From assembly GCF_013376155.1 (NCBI RefSeq), contig NZ_JABXXP010000001.1, forward strand, positions 1-64,000: a DNA stretch of 64,000 nucleotides, given 5' to 3'. Source of the DNA: Nguyenibacter vanlangensis (GTDB lineage Bacteria > Pseudomonadota > Alphaproteobacteria > Acetobacterales > Acetobacteraceae). Numbering within the stretch: the first letter of the stretch is position 1; the number at the start of each line of letters is the position of its first letter. Below are positions 44,450-53,416 of this stretch, in pieces. The position numbers were made by a program, and so were the translations under genes. The notes beneath the pieces were generated by a model that did no database searches, was not told the origin of the DNA, and was given only the letters and a program-made list of their open reading frames with translations.

Positions 44450-44940
44450 TCCAATGGCCCCCGACGCGTGGCCGTGGCAGCTTCCGCGCTGTCCGCCGCG
44501 CGTCTGGCCGCGCGCAGGATGCGCATATGGGTGCCGCAGCGGCATAAATTGGTCTGCATATGCGCGCGGATCTGCGCATCGGTCGGCGAAGGCGTGCGAT
44601 CGAGCAATGCCTAGGCGCGCATGATCATTCCGGCGATGCAATACCCGCACTGTGCGGCCTGTTCAGCCTCGAAGGCCCGCTACACTGGACCGGGATTGTC
44701 GATCGATCCCAACCCTTCGACCGTCCGGACCCGCCTTCCGTCCAACGCGGCAATGGGCATCAGGCATGAAAATACGGCCCTGCCGTCGACCTGCACAGTG
44801 CAGGCGCCGCACTGTCCCAGGCCGCATCCATATTTCGCGCCATTCAGCTGCAGATCGTCGCGAAGCACATACAACAACGGCGTAGATGGATCGACATCGA
44901 GAGCGTGGTCGACGCCATTGATATTCACTGTCAGGATCAT
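44446..44940 (-). pseudogene. [2Fe-2S] subunit of molybdenum hydroxylase with two in-frame amber codons
   Basis: The 164-codon frame starts at ATG 44938-44940 and ends at TGA 44446-44448. The plant-type cluster motif CGLGQCGACTVQVDG is intact. A TAG at 44680-44682 (codon 87) and a TAG at 44611-44613 (codon 110) interrupt the frame; by analogy with the family both stand where Gln is expected (PV-Q-RAFEAEQ and RA-Q-ALLD). The second-cluster motifs AAQCGYCIAG and NLCRCGTHMRIL lie after the stops and are conserved. Start and stop overlap both neighbours by ATGA. It is either a recent pseudogene, a sequencing artefact or a read-through gene. Confidence 0.85.
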
Positions 44941-46226
44941 TGCTTCGCCCCCGCTCCGCGCGCCGCCATGACGGCCGCTTCAAGTTGGGTCCATGGTGTG
45001 CGCGTGCTATATCTGGCGCGCAGATAAGCCGCGATTTCCACGATCTGACCGTCGTTCAGATCGCTCGAGAAGGCCGGCATATAGGGGCCGCGCGTGTCCG
45101 AGAGAGGGTGTATCCCCTGAAGAATCGCCTGCAACATATTGCGTGGATCGTCTTCCTGGATTGCGCTGACCAACGACAGGGACGGGCGGCCTTGCGATAC
45201 CATGGGGGCTCCCTCCCCGTGACAACCGCCGCATGCGCCGGCAAACAACGCGGCGCCGGACGGATGCGCGTCTTCTGCCTTCCTTTTCATATCCACGGGC
45301 CCAGCCCCCCCGTCATCATCGTGGCCATGCCGCATCAATGACGCGACATAGACAGCAATGGCTCTGACATCGGCATCGGGAGCGGAGGAGAGATCGTAAC
45401 TGACCGGTCCCATCGGACCTGCGGCGGCGCTGTGTCCGGCATCGATGCCAGTACGGAGATATGTGTAGAGGGATTGAACGGTCCAGCGATGCGGAGATCG
45501 GTTTGAAGGATCGAGCGCCGGGGCGTTCCACCCTTCCGCGACGCCGCCTGCGAAGGCGCGGTGCCGTTCCTCTCCGCCGGCCAGGTTGCGGGGCGTATGG
45601 CATCCCCCGCAATGGCCGAGCCCTTCAACGAGATAGGCGCCTCGATTCCATTCGGCACTTTCGCCCCGTTTGACGACGAATGGACCCCGATGCAGAAAAA
45701 GCAGATTCCATCCCGCAAGAAGTGGACGAAAACCGAGCGGAAAAACCAGCTCGTTGTGAGGAGCCGGTGCCCGTATCGCCCTTCGCGTCATCAGGAATGC
45801 ATAGAGCGCCATGAGGTCGTCATCAGTCACATGCGTGAAATGTTCATAAGGCAGCGCCGGATAAAGGTGGCTGCCGTCGCGCGATATGCCCTCGCGCATT
45901 GCCCGCCGAAACGCCGCGAACGACCATGAGCCGATGCCGGTTGCCTGGTCCGGTGTTATGTTCGTCGCGTAAAGCGTCCCGAACGGCGTGGCCAGCGGTC
46001 TGCCGCCCGCATAGGGCACACCGCGTTCGGCCGTGTGGCACACGACGCAGTCTCCGATCATCGCGAGCGTGGCGCCGCGCTCTATCAGAGGCACGGGAAA
46101 AGCGCGCGGATCGGGTGGGACCGCCGTCGCGATCGGCGGCTTATAGACCAGCCCGATTGCCACGCCCGACATGACCACCCCAATGCCCAACGCCACGATC
46201 AAGCCGGCTTTCAAGGTTACGGGCAT
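44937..46226 (-). CDS. three-heme cytochrome c subunit
   Basis: A 429-residue protein with one N-terminal hydrophobic segment (LIVALGIGVVMSGVAIG) that acts as signal or anchor and three CxxCH heme sites: CVVCH near residue 59, CGGCH near 206 and CGGCH near 335, each starting its own cytochrome c domain. This is the architecture of cytochrome subunits of periplasmic alcohol and aldehyde dehydrogenase complexes in acetic acid bacteria. It is first gene of the operon with the [2Fe-2S] and molybdenum subunits and would carry electrons to ubiquinone. Confidence 0.93.
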   Translation of the reverse strand: MPVTLKAGLIVALGIGVVMSGVAIGLVYKPPIATAVPPDPRAFPVPLIERGATLAMIGDCVVCHTAERGVPYAGGRPLATPFGTLYATNITPDQATGIGSWSFAAFRRAMREGISRDGSHLYPALPYEHFTHVTDDDLMALYAFLMTRRAIRAPAPHNELVFPLGFRPLLAGWNLLFLHRGPFVVKRGESAEWNRGAYLVEGLGHCGGCHTPRNLAGGEERHRAFAGGVAEGWNAPALDPSNRSPHRWTVQSLYTYLRTGIDAGHSAAAGPMGPVSYDLSSAPDADVRAIAVYVASLMRHGHDDDGGAGPVDMKRKAEDAHPSGAALFAGACGGCHGEGAPMVSQGRPSLSLVSAIQEDDPRNMLQAILQGIHPLSDTRGPYMPAFSSDLNDGQIVEIAAYLRARYSTRTPWTQLEAAVMAARGAGAKQ

Positions 46227-46299
46227 GCTCTGTTCGCCGCTTTCTTTGCCATGGAGTGCGCCGGTAAGCCGGATTGACCGTCATGGACCATATCGGTGG

Positions 46300-47421
46300 T
46301 CACACCGCCGCCTTGGCGCCGTCGTCATGCGTAAGAAACGGGTAATCGGTATAGCCGACCGCCGAACCGCCGTACAATCCGACATGACGGAGGTCATTAT
46401 AAGGGCCACCCTGACGCATCCGCTCCGGCAAATCGGGGTTCGCGATGAAAAGACGGCCGAACGCGACGGCATCCGTACTTCCCTCTGCAACCAACGCCGC
46501 CGCGTGTTCCGGGGAGAGTCCCGCATTGACGATGAGGGGCCCTGTGTAGCGGGGCTTGAAAAGAGCCAGGAGCCGCGCGAGATCGGGAGCGCCGGTCCAT
46601 GCATTCGTGTCGGCAAGATGCACATACGCAAGGCCGGCGCCATTCAGCCACGTTGCCAGGGACGCATAGGTCTCGTCGGGGTCCGGGTCGGCGACATTAT
46701 TGTAATCTGCATAGGGTGACAGCCGAATGCCGACGCGTGTCAGGGGAACGACCTGCCCGACGGCTGCCAGGATTTCACGCAGAAACCTCGCTCGGCCAGT
46801 TGCGTCACCACCATATGCGTCGGTTCGCCGATTGGTGCCGGGAGACAGGAACTGATGGGGCAAATACCCATTCCCCGCGTGAATTTCGACACCATCGAAG
46901 CCGGCGTCGCGCGCATTCGCCGCAGCGATGCGATACTCGTCGATAGCGTGCGTGATGTCGGCATGCGTCATCGCGCGAGAATGCGTCGCGTTGATCCGAA
47001 CATACGCACCGTTTTGCAGAAGCCCCCAAACCTGCAACTCGCCGAGATCATGGTTGACCCCCGATGGGGAAAGCGGCTCCCGCCCGGCCAGAATTCCACG
47101 AGCCCCCGCCCTGCCGGCATGCCAAAGCTGGGCAACCATGCAGCCGCCCCCGGCTTTGGCACTCGATACAATCGCCTGCCAGGCGGCACTCTGTTCTGGC
47201 GTCCATAATCCCGGCGCGCGCTCGAATGCCGCCGAGAGTGGCCCGACGTTGATGGCCTCGGTAATTATGAGACCCGCTCCCGCACGTTGCCGGTAATATT
47301 CGGCGGCGGAAGCGTTCGGAATACCATCGTCCGCCGCCCGGGCTCGGGTCATGGGTGCCATGACAATGCGGTTGCTGAGATGAAGATCCCCAAGGCGAAC
47401 GGGGGAGAAAAGCTCTGACAT
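46300..47421 (-). CDS. alkene reductase, Old Yellow Enzyme family (NemA-like)
   Basis: A 373-residue FMN-dependent ene-reductase that reduces activated C=C bonds or nitro groups with NADPH. The start SELFSPVRLGDLHLSNRIVMAPMTRARA, the FMN/substrate motif VEIHAGNGYLPHQFLSPGTNRRTDAYGG-like block (given here in parts: HAGNGYL, NRRTDAYGG) and the C-terminal FGRLFIANPDLPERM are all present. A strong AAGGAACC site precedes the ATG. It follows a shredded alpha/beta hydrolase gene on the same strand by 10 bp, so the two were probably cotranscribed once. Confidence 0.95.
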   Translation of the reverse strand: MSELFSPVRLGDLHLSNRIVMAPMTRARAADDGIPNASAAEYYRQRAGAGLIITEAINVGPLSAAFERAPGLWTPEQSAAWQAIVSSAKAGGGCMVAQLWHAGRAGARGILAGREPLSPSGVNHDLGELQVWGLLQNGAYVRINATHSRAMTHADITHAIDEYRIAAANARDAGFDGVEIHAGNGYLPHQFLSPGTNRRTDAYGGDATGRARFLREILAAVGQVVPLTRVGIRLSPYADYNNVADPDPDETYASLATWLNGAGLAYVHLADTNAWTGAPDLARLLALFKPRYTGPLIVNAGLSPEHAAALVAEGSTDAVAFGRLFIANPDLPERMRQGGPYNDLRHVGLYGGSAVGYTDYPFLTHDDGAKAAV

Positions 47422-47431
47422 GACGGTTCCT

Positions 47432-47777
47432 TATGCTTGCAAAAAGGTCAGAAGGTCGGCGTTAAGCTGATCCTTGTACGTCAACACGAACACGTGCGGT
47501 GCGTCGAATACCCTCGAACACGGCCTTCTCGGGACCGACCGGATGGTCCGACGTCTTCATAAAATGGCCTCACAGCCCCAAGCAGGAGCAGGCTCGATCG
47601 ATCAAAACCACGCCGGTCGAACGCGATGCCCCGAAAGCCCCGTTCGGCCAGGAACAGCATCTGGGCGTCCCACATATCCGCGCTCAGCGGCCACCCGTGG
47701 CTGAAGAGGACGGGCTGACCCGTGCCCCAGTTCTTGTAATAAAGCCCGGTCCCGCCGCAGGTCGTGAGGGTCGCCAT
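47432..47777 (-). pseudogene. alpha/beta hydrolase (non-heme chloroperoxidase-like) remnant
   Basis: The N-terminus is intact for about 60 residues (GTGLYYKNWGTGQPVLFSHGWPL, oxyanion region, then GIAFDRRGFDRSS). The central part is deleted. A lid-like piece (HFMKTSDHPVGPEKAVFEGIR) appears in a second frame and the genuine C-terminus (HVFVLTYKDQLNADLLTFLQA, stop at 47432) in a third. The nucleophile elbow GxSxG is gone. At least two deletions/frameshifts are needed; the gene is dead. It lies between DoxX and the ene-reductase. Confidence 0.8.
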
Positions 47778-47825
47778 GATGTCGGTTCCTGTTCTGGATC
47801 CGTGTTGTGGTTGCGCGTATCGTGC

Positions 47826-48257
47826 TCAGGCGATAGCAAGACCCGAGTCACGATGCGGCAGTCGCAGCACAAAGCGGCCGGGTCCAGCGGCGACGAGAGC
47901 GAGCAGCCCCCCGGCAATGCTGATATTCTTGTAGAAATGGATCGTCATATCGTAGCGAAGCGCGCCGTCCATGGTCCAGAAATGATGTCCGATAAAGGCC
48001 GTCATGACCGCATAGATGGCGAGGATGCCGGCGAGCGGCGTCACCAGAAAGCCGGTGACGAGAGCCGCGCCGATGCCCAGTTCCATCACGATCGCGACAA
48101 TTGCGGCGACCGCCGGAAGCGGGGCGTGCGTCTGGGCCATGTAGGCAACCGTGCCGGAATAATCGACCAGCTTGCCCCAGCCCATGACAAGGAACAGCAT
48201 GGCCAGCGCAAGGCGGGCGATCAGCAGGAGCGTGTCGCGCGAAAATAGCTTGATCAT
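47826..48257 (-). CDS. DoxX family membrane protein
   Basis: A 143-residue protein with four hydrophobic segments from ATG 48257 (an in-frame ATG at 48281 is less likely). Family features: RLALAMLFLVMGWGKLVDYSGTVAYMA, a conserved Glu in VMELGIGAALV and IGHHFW. DoxX proteins are small inner-membrane proteins linked to thiosulfate oxidation or redox stress; the exact role here is unknown. First gene of the minus-strand run DoxX, hydrolase remnant, ene-reductase. Confidence 0.9.
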   Translation of the reverse strand: MIKLFSRDTLLLIARLALAMLFLVMGWGKLVDYSGTVAYMAQTHAPLPAVAAIVAIVMELGIGAALVTGFLVTPLAGILAIYAVMTAFIGHHFWTMDGALRYDMTIHFYKNISIAGGLLALVAAGPGRFVLRLPHRDSGLAIA

Positions 48258-48676
48258 ATTATAGCATCCTTCTGCTTTCATTGTAGCCTTCCGTGCTTCT
48301 TCCCGATCTGGCCATCACCTTCGCGAAATGGCCGACCTTCCGGTCCACGATCTCTGGCGGTACGCCCCACATTGCGGCGGCTCCAGCAGTCGGTGGTCCC
48401 GCATCGGCAACGGAGCTCGGAGACCGGCGCTTTCGCTGTTCTGGTTGTCCGGCCACGGAGCACCGGCAGTCGTCGTCAATGCGGATAGCGCAGGCTTTGC
48501 AGGTATCGATATTCCTCTGGGCTGCGATGAGTGCCCCGTGCTGGCAGGGGTGATTCGGAACATTTCGTATAAGTAAGATGTTTACGCGACCGGCCGCGCG
48601 GTTTCTGCCTATACCGTGGTATATGGATGATCCCGTGGCGAAGAATCCGCGCTTCAATCGAGCACGATCGCCGGAC
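48258..48676. other. 419-bp gap without identifiable gene
   Basis: Both strands carry open frames because of GC bias, but none shows a family motif. One minus frame contains AAMWGVPPEIVDRKVGHFAK, which looks protein-like but lacks a start or any extension that I recognise; it may be a relic. The DoxX promoter must lie near 48260-48330. Confidence 0.45.
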
Positions 48677-50200
48677 CTACCACCCGAAACGCAATTCAGT
48701 ACCGAGATAGCGGCTGTCATGGCCACCGGCCTGTCGGATCGTATCACCAGCCGCGTAGTCGACGGCCTCGATCGCACCGGCAAGATTGGCTGTAAACGTA
48801 TAGTCCAACCGAACCTGCCCGTATAAACCACTCCACAGATGCCCTCGCCCACGCGTGTTTGGAACGGGGATATTCGGCACCGTGTAGATCGCATCGGCTG
48901 TCGTCATGCGCCATTGCAGGCCGACGGCGGCCATGACCGCCAGCCGTGGTGCTGGACGTACCAACACGATAGGTTTGACGTGGAAAATATTCACATAGGT
49001 GTTGTAGCTGCCAAGGTTGAAGTAATATTCATTCGGAAACAGCGGATTGAATGTCCCAACCGTACGGTCCCCGGCCTTCGTATCTCCGGACGCACCATCG
49101 ATCTGCATGCCGAACCATGGTTTCCAGTGAAGCGTGTCGATCGTATACCCGGTCCGGCTTCCGAAGGCCCATGCACGTACCCTCTTGCCGCCCATCGTTC
49201 CAAACTGACCCATTGCCTCCAGGTCCCAATCGAACGCGTGCCAATGGCCGGCGCTGCGGACATCGAAGACATGCCGGTTTTCGCGTCCCGACGCATCCAG
49301 GTCGTGGACGCCATCCTGCTGAAGCAACGCGTAATAGGCAGAAATGGAATTCGTACCGCCCACATGACGTTCGACGCGCAAAGTGCTGAATCGTTGATGC
49401 GGGGTGGAATAATCGTCGAAATACCGGACGTCCCTGTATTGCGTGGGTTGGCTGACAAAGCCGAGAATACGCCAGGGCTTTAGCTCCCAGTCAGCCCAGA
49501 CGGCGTCATAGGCCTGCCGCACGTTCGGTCCATCCCGGACGGAAACGAATCGCTGGAGATCGAACGCGAACTCCTGCCGTCCCACCCGGGCCTTGAAGGT
49601 ACCGCCTGCAACCTTGCCAGTATATTCGAGAAACAGAAGGCGCAGATCGATCTGGTTCTGATCGACGGGAGTCAGCATTGTCTTGCCGACGGCCCGTGCG
49701 TCCTCGAACTGGACAAAGCTGCGCCAGTGCCTGTCCAGGTGCAAGTCGGCGTGAATCTGCACGCGATCCAGTAAATATGTGTCGGACTTCGCGGGCCCCG
49801 TGCCGAACGCGGGCGCGTCGTTGGTCTCGATCCGCTCTCGGACCGTCAGGCCCAGGGACAGATAGGGGAACGGATCGGATCGGGAGAACGGAATGTATTT
49901 CAAGCCGTCGAGCGGCGCGGTACGCAATGCGGGATCGGCCAGCGCCGACCAGTCCTCGGTCCATCGTGTCAGGCCGAGGGGGGACGGACGCGCCGGGACG
50001 GGCGTGGTGGCCACGGCGGGCGGGGCGGCGTCCGAAGATGCGGCGTCGCGTGTGATAATACCCGTCGTCTGCATTTCCGGATCGTCCGCCCACGCGGCAA
50101 CGGACCATGGCAACGCCGTCAGTGCCAACACGCAAAGGCGAGGCAAAGCGTGCCTTTGGAAACAGTGAAAATGGATCGTCACGTCAGGGCTGAGTGGCAT
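48677..50200 (-). CDS. outer membrane porin, alginate-export (AlgE-like PF13372) family
   Basis: A 507-residue beta-barrel protein. From ATG 50200, which overlaps the VOC gene by 17 nt, an export signal (LCVLALTALPWSVAAWA) is followed by a linker and the barrel. Family features: YLSLGLTVRERIETND, LLDRVQIHADLHLDRHWRSFVQFED, FKARVGRQEFAFDLQRFVSVRDG. It ends GTELRFGW with an aromatic last residue, as barrels do. In clusters without alginate genes this family probably acts as a porin for a small anionic substrate. Last gene of the six-gene operon. Confidence 0.88.
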   Translation of the reverse strand: MPLSPDVTIHFHCFQRHALPRLCVLALTALPWSVAAWADDPEMQTTGIITRDAASSDAAPPAVATTPVPARPSPLGLTRWTEDWSALADPALRTAPLDGLKYIPFSRSDPFPYLSLGLTVRERIETNDAPAFGTGPAKSDTYLLDRVQIHADLHLDRHWRSFVQFEDARAVGKTMLTPVDQNQIDLRLLFLEYTGKVAGGTFKARVGRQEFAFDLQRFVSVRDGPNVRQAYDAVWADWELKPWRILGFVSQPTQYRDVRYFDDYSTPHQRFSTLRVERHVGGTNSISAYYALLQQDGVHDLDASGRENRHVFDVRSAGHWHAFDWDLEAMGQFGTMGGKRVRAWAFGSRTGYTIDTLHWKPWFGMQIDGASGDTKAGDRTVGTFNPLFPNEYYFNLGSYNTYVNIFHVKPIVLVRPAPRLAVMAAVGLQWRMTTADAIYTVPNIPVPNTRGRGHLWSGLYGQVRLDYTFTANLAGAIEAVDYAAGDTIRQAGGHDSRYLGTELRFGW

Positions 50201-51086
50201 GAATTTCGGCGATGTAGCCGCCCGGGAACAATACGAGTGCTGAACTGCGATCGGCCGATGTAAAAGGCTGTACGAGGATTTCCGCGCCGTTCGCTCGCGC
50301 CTTGTCGAGCGTACCACCAAGGTCGGCGACTTCGTAGCCAGTGGTCTCCCGACCGTAAGGATAGGGCAGATGTCCGTCCGTTACCAGGACGAGGATGCGC
50401 CCGAATTTTGACTGCAGGCGAATGCGCCGAAAGGTGCCACCGGGACGTCCGATTTCGACACCGGGCGCCGCGCGATCGTCCGATGTAACGGTCCCGTGGG
50501 AGAACCGGGTGAAGCTCCGCACGAAAGCGTCTGCACGATCGGGGGATATATAGACGCGATTTTCGGGAGTCGTCTTCAGTTCCGGATAATGAGGCGCAGC
50601 CGTGTGCCAGTAGAGTTGCATGGTGACATCGCCCGGCCAGCGTACGAGCGCGTCCCGACCGATCGGATCGGGGAATGTCTCCACATAGACCTCGGCACCG
50701 TCCGCACGCGCCGCCTTCACTGCTTCATCGAGGTCCGTGACGAAATAGCCATCCCGCTCGGAGCCGAATGGAAAAGGCACCGGCGTACGGAAGCCGAATA
50801 CCGAAAGCGTGCCGACCGGCGTCAGCAGCAGCTGCGAGCTTGTCGTGCTGGGCGTCGGCGTGACCGTGACCACGACCTGCTTGGTGCTGGACCCGCCGAA
50901 TGTCCCCAGGAAGCTGCTGACGAACCGATCGACATCCGACGCCGCGACATACACATGGGTGGTGTCGTATTGCGGACCGACGGCCAGGTCGGGCTGGGAC
51001 ACGCGGGCCTGCGCCACGCTGGCCAGGGCGAAACCGGTCGCCAGGGTAACGCCCAGGAAGAGACGACGCATCATTGAATTTTCCAT
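50184..51086 (-). CDS. secreted double-domain VOC (glyoxalase-like) protein
   Basis: From ATG 51086 (or MM at 51074) there is a signal peptide RLFLGVTLATGFALASVAQA, then two VOC units: the first with THVYVAASDVDRFVSSFLGTFGG, PFPFGSERDGYFVTDLDEAVKAARADGAEV, the second with NRVYISPDRADAFVRSF and ETTGYEVADLGGTLDKARANGAEILV. VOC proteins are usually cytoplasmic metal enzymes or binding proteins; export to the periplasm is unusual. It overlaps the DoxX stop (16 nt) and the porin start (17 nt). Probable role is binding or converting the compound admitted by the porin; that is inference. Confidence 0.85.
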   Translation of the reverse strand: MENSMMRRLFLGVTLATGFALASVAQARVSQPDLAVGPQYDTTHVYVAASDVDRFVSSFLGTFGGSSTKQVVVTVTPTPSTTSSQLLLTPVGTLSVFGFRTPVPFPFGSERDGYFVTDLDEAVKAARADGAEVYVETFPDPIGRDALVRWPGDVTMQLYWHTAAPHYPELKTTPENRVYISPDRADAFVRSFTRFSHGTVTSDDRAAPGVEIGRPGGTFRRIRLQSKFGRILVLVTDGHLPYPYGRETTGYEVADLGGTLDKARANGAEILVQPFTSADRSSALVLFPGGYIAEIHATQP

Positions 51087-51514
51087 GGCAAGAATGGACG
51101 GGAGAAGCCGGAGCTTGATCGGAGCGCAATCAGGAGAAAGCCTCCGATCAAACCCCAATGTTCGAAGAAGGCATTGGCGGAGAGCGTACGGGCTGCCTCG
51201 TCCGGCAGACGCCAGAACGCGTTCGCCAGCATATTCGCGACGACGGTGAACCCTGCGAGCAGGAGCGCGCCGCACCATCGCCAGCATCCGGACAGGATCA
51301 ACGCAGAGCCGAGGAGCTCGACGATGATGGTGGCGATCGTGGCCAGGAGCGGAAAGGGCACACCAAGGTGCCGCGTCTCGACGACGGCACCCGGGAAATC
51401 AAGAATCTTGTCGACACCCCCCAGGATATATGCCGAACAGAGCGCTAGGTATCCAAACCATGCCAAGGCGAGGCACAGTTTCCGGTGTTCGTCATGTGAT
51501 GAAGCTGACATCAT
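51071..51514 (-). CDS. DoxX-like family membrane protein
   Basis: A 147-residue, four-helix membrane protein starting at the paired ATGs at 51514/51511, directly after the amidohydrolase stop. Features: AWFGYLALCSAYILGGVDKILDF, GVPFPLLATIATIIVELLGSALIL with the family Glu, and FWRLPDEAARTLSANAFFEHWGLIGG. It is distinct from the DoxX at 47826. Embedded in an operon with XapX and amidohydrolase, it may serve a membrane redox or quinone function; unknown. Confidence 0.88.
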   Translation of the reverse strand: MMSASSHDEHRKLCLALAWFGYLALCSAYILGGVDKILDFPGAVVETRHLGVPFPLLATIATIIVELLGSALILSGCWRWCGALLLAGFTVVANMLANAFWRLPDEAARTLSANAFFEHWGLIGGFLLIALRSSSGFSRPFLPWKIQ

Positions 51515-51516
51515 CT

Positions 51517-53385
51517 CTAGAACGCCCAGCAAGAGCAGCCGAGCGCGCCCCAGAAGGACTTATCGTTACCCACCGGACCCTGGCTGTTCCAGGCGCGGGC
51601 GTGATCGTGGGCGTGAATCCCGCAGGCGCTGTCACAGCACCGCGTCAGACTGGCGACTGACCCGGCATCCGCGTCCGTAGCCTGGAAGCGGGACTGATAC
51701 CCTCCGAACGTGCGTACGGGCGACCAGTCGGGCATGGCCGGCGGCAGCGGCGGGGCCAGGGACGAAAACACGTCGCTGCCATGAACAACCTTGCCGCCGA
51801 CCATCGTCATCACCGAGAAAAGATCCTGGATCTCATCGCCCGGCACGTCGAAATAGTCCCGGTCAAGAACGACGAGATCCGCGAGTTGTCCAGGCGCGAT
51901 CCGGCCTTTCTTGCCCTCCTCGTTGGAGAACCACGTCGTGTTCTCGGTCCACAGGCGCAGGGCGGTCTCGCGATCGAGCGTCTTGTGAGTCGGAGTGAGT
52001 TGCAGGCCGCCGAGGGTCTTGCCCGTTACCAGCCAATAGAGTGAGACCCAGGGGTTGTACGACGCTACACGAGTCGCGTCGGTGCCGCCGGAGGTCTTGA
52101 CGCCCATTTCAAGCATCCTGACAACCGGGGGTGTCGCTTCCGCTGCCTTGTTTCCGTAGCGTTCGACGAAATACTCGCCCTGAAACGCCATGCGATGCTG
52201 AATCGCGACCCCGCCGCCGAGGGCAGCGATTCTCTCCAGCGACCGCTCGCTCACCGTCTCCGCATGGTCGAAGAACCAATGTAGGCCGGAGAAGGGAATT
52301 TCAGCGTTGACCTTTTCGAAAACGTCCAGCGCCCGGACGATCGTCTCATCATATGTCGCATGCATGCGCCAGGGCCAGCGGTTCTGGGCGAGAATGCGGA
52401 CCACGCCTTCCAGGTCGTCTTCCATCTCCGTCGGCATATCCGGCCTGGCCACGCGGAAATCCTCGAAATCGGCGGCGGAAAAGACGAGCATTTCGCCGGC
52501 GCCGTTGAGACGAAAATAGTCTGTACCCTGCTGATATGTCGCCGAACTGGTCCAGCGCAGGAAATCCTCTTTTTCCTCTTTCGGCTTCTGGGTAAACAGA
52601 TTGTAGGCAATACGCACCGTAAGCTGGTCGTCGGCCGCGAGCTTTTCGATAACCTCGTAATCATCCGGGTAATTCTGGAAGCCGCCGCCCGCATCGATCG
52701 CGCCGGTCACGCCAAGCCGGTTGAGGTCCCGCATCAGGTGCCGGGTGGAATTGAGTTGGTAATCGAAGGGAAGCTTCGGCCCCTTGGCCAATGTCGCATA
52801 CAGGATGCCGGCATTGGGTTTGGCCAGCAGCAGGCCGGTCGGCGTCCCCGATGAGTCACGCTGGATCTCCCCTCCGGGGGGATCTTGGGTATCGCGCGTG
52901 TAGCCGACAACCCGCAGGGCGGCCGCGTTCAGCAGGGCACGGTCATAAAGGTGCAGAATGAAGACCGGGGTGTCCGGCGCGACCGCGTTGATCTCATCGA
53001 GCGTTGGAAGACGCTTTTCCACGAATTGATGTTCAGTGAAACCCCCGACGACACGCACCCATTGCGGTGGCGGCGTGATGGCGACCTGGCGCTTAAGCAT
53101 GCTCATGGCGTCGGCCAGAGATCTTACCCCGTCCCAGCGCAATTCCATATTGAAATTGAGACCGGCCCGGATGATGTGCAGATGATTGTCGATCAAACCG
53201 GGGATCAGGCGGCGGCCACCAAGATCGAGCATTCGGGTGGTCGGGCCGGCGCTCGGCATGATATCGCGCTCGGCACCGACGGCGCTGAATCGACCTTCGG
53301 TAATGGCGATCGCCTCCGGGGCAGGATTGCCCCTGTCGAGGGTGGTAATCTTGCCGTTATACAAGATCAAGTCGGGTGCGGTCAT
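51517..53385 (-). CDS. amidohydrolase family 3 protein (YtcJ-like)
   Basis: A 622-residue metal-dependent hydrolase. Starts MTAPDLILYNGKITTLD, the hallmark of the family; metal His68 and His70 in DNHLHI; later His in AIQHRMAFQGE and GGTDATR near the active site; the composite beta domain returns with PGQLADLVVLDRDYF. No signal peptide, so cytoplasmic. The last 50 residues form a Cys/His-rich tail (TRCCDSACGIHAHDHA, ALGCSCWAF). A GGAG site supports the start. Likely substrate class: amide, formamide or hydantoin-like; unproven. Confidence 0.92.
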   Translation of the reverse strand: MTAPDLILYNGKITTLDRGNPAPEAIAITEGRFSAVGAERDIMPSAGPTTRMLDLGGRRLIPGLIDNHLHIIRAGLNFNMELRWDGVRSLADAMSMLKRQVAITPPPQWVRVVGGFTEHQFVEKRLPTLDEINAVAPDTPVFILHLYDRALLNAAALRVVGYTRDTQDPPGGEIQRDSSGTPTGLLLAKPNAGILYATLAKGPKLPFDYQLNSTRHLMRDLNRLGVTGAIDAGGGFQNYPDDYEVIEKLAADDQLTVRIAYNLFTQKPKEEKEDFLRWTSSATYQQGTDYFRLNGAGEMLVFSAADFEDFRVARPDMPTEMEDDLEGVVRILAQNRWPWRMHATYDETIVRALDVFEKVNAEIPFSGLHWFFDHAETVSERSLERIAALGGGVAIQHRMAFQGEYFVERYGNKAAEATPPVVRMLEMGVKTSGGTDATRVASYNPWVSLYWLVTGKTLGGLQLTPTHKTLDRETALRLWTENTTWFSNEEGKKGRIAPGQLADLVVLDRDYFDVPGDEIQDLFSVMTMVGGKVVHGSDVFSSLAPPLPPAMPDWSPVRTFGGYQSRFQATDADAGSVASLTRCCDSACGIHAHDHARAWNSQGPVGNDKSFWGALGCSCWAF

Positions 53386-53416
53386 GACGGTCTCCGCCTA
53401 ATATAAGCTGGGAGGC

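Noticed and set aside
42521-44614. 697-codon plus-strand frame opposite the molybdenum subunit
   Set aside because: Low-complexity shadow; the opposite strand has complete molybdenum hydroxylase motifs.
44446-44940. Genome-wide reassignment of TAG
   Set aside because: TAG is an ordinary stop in other genes here, for example the ABC permease at 3434, the KGG gene at 22554 and the amidohydrolase at 51517.
48259-48894. 211-codon minus frame overlapping the porin gene end
   Set aside because: No family, overlaps a clear beta-barrel gene and lacks a ribosome site; only a short inner piece looks protein-like.
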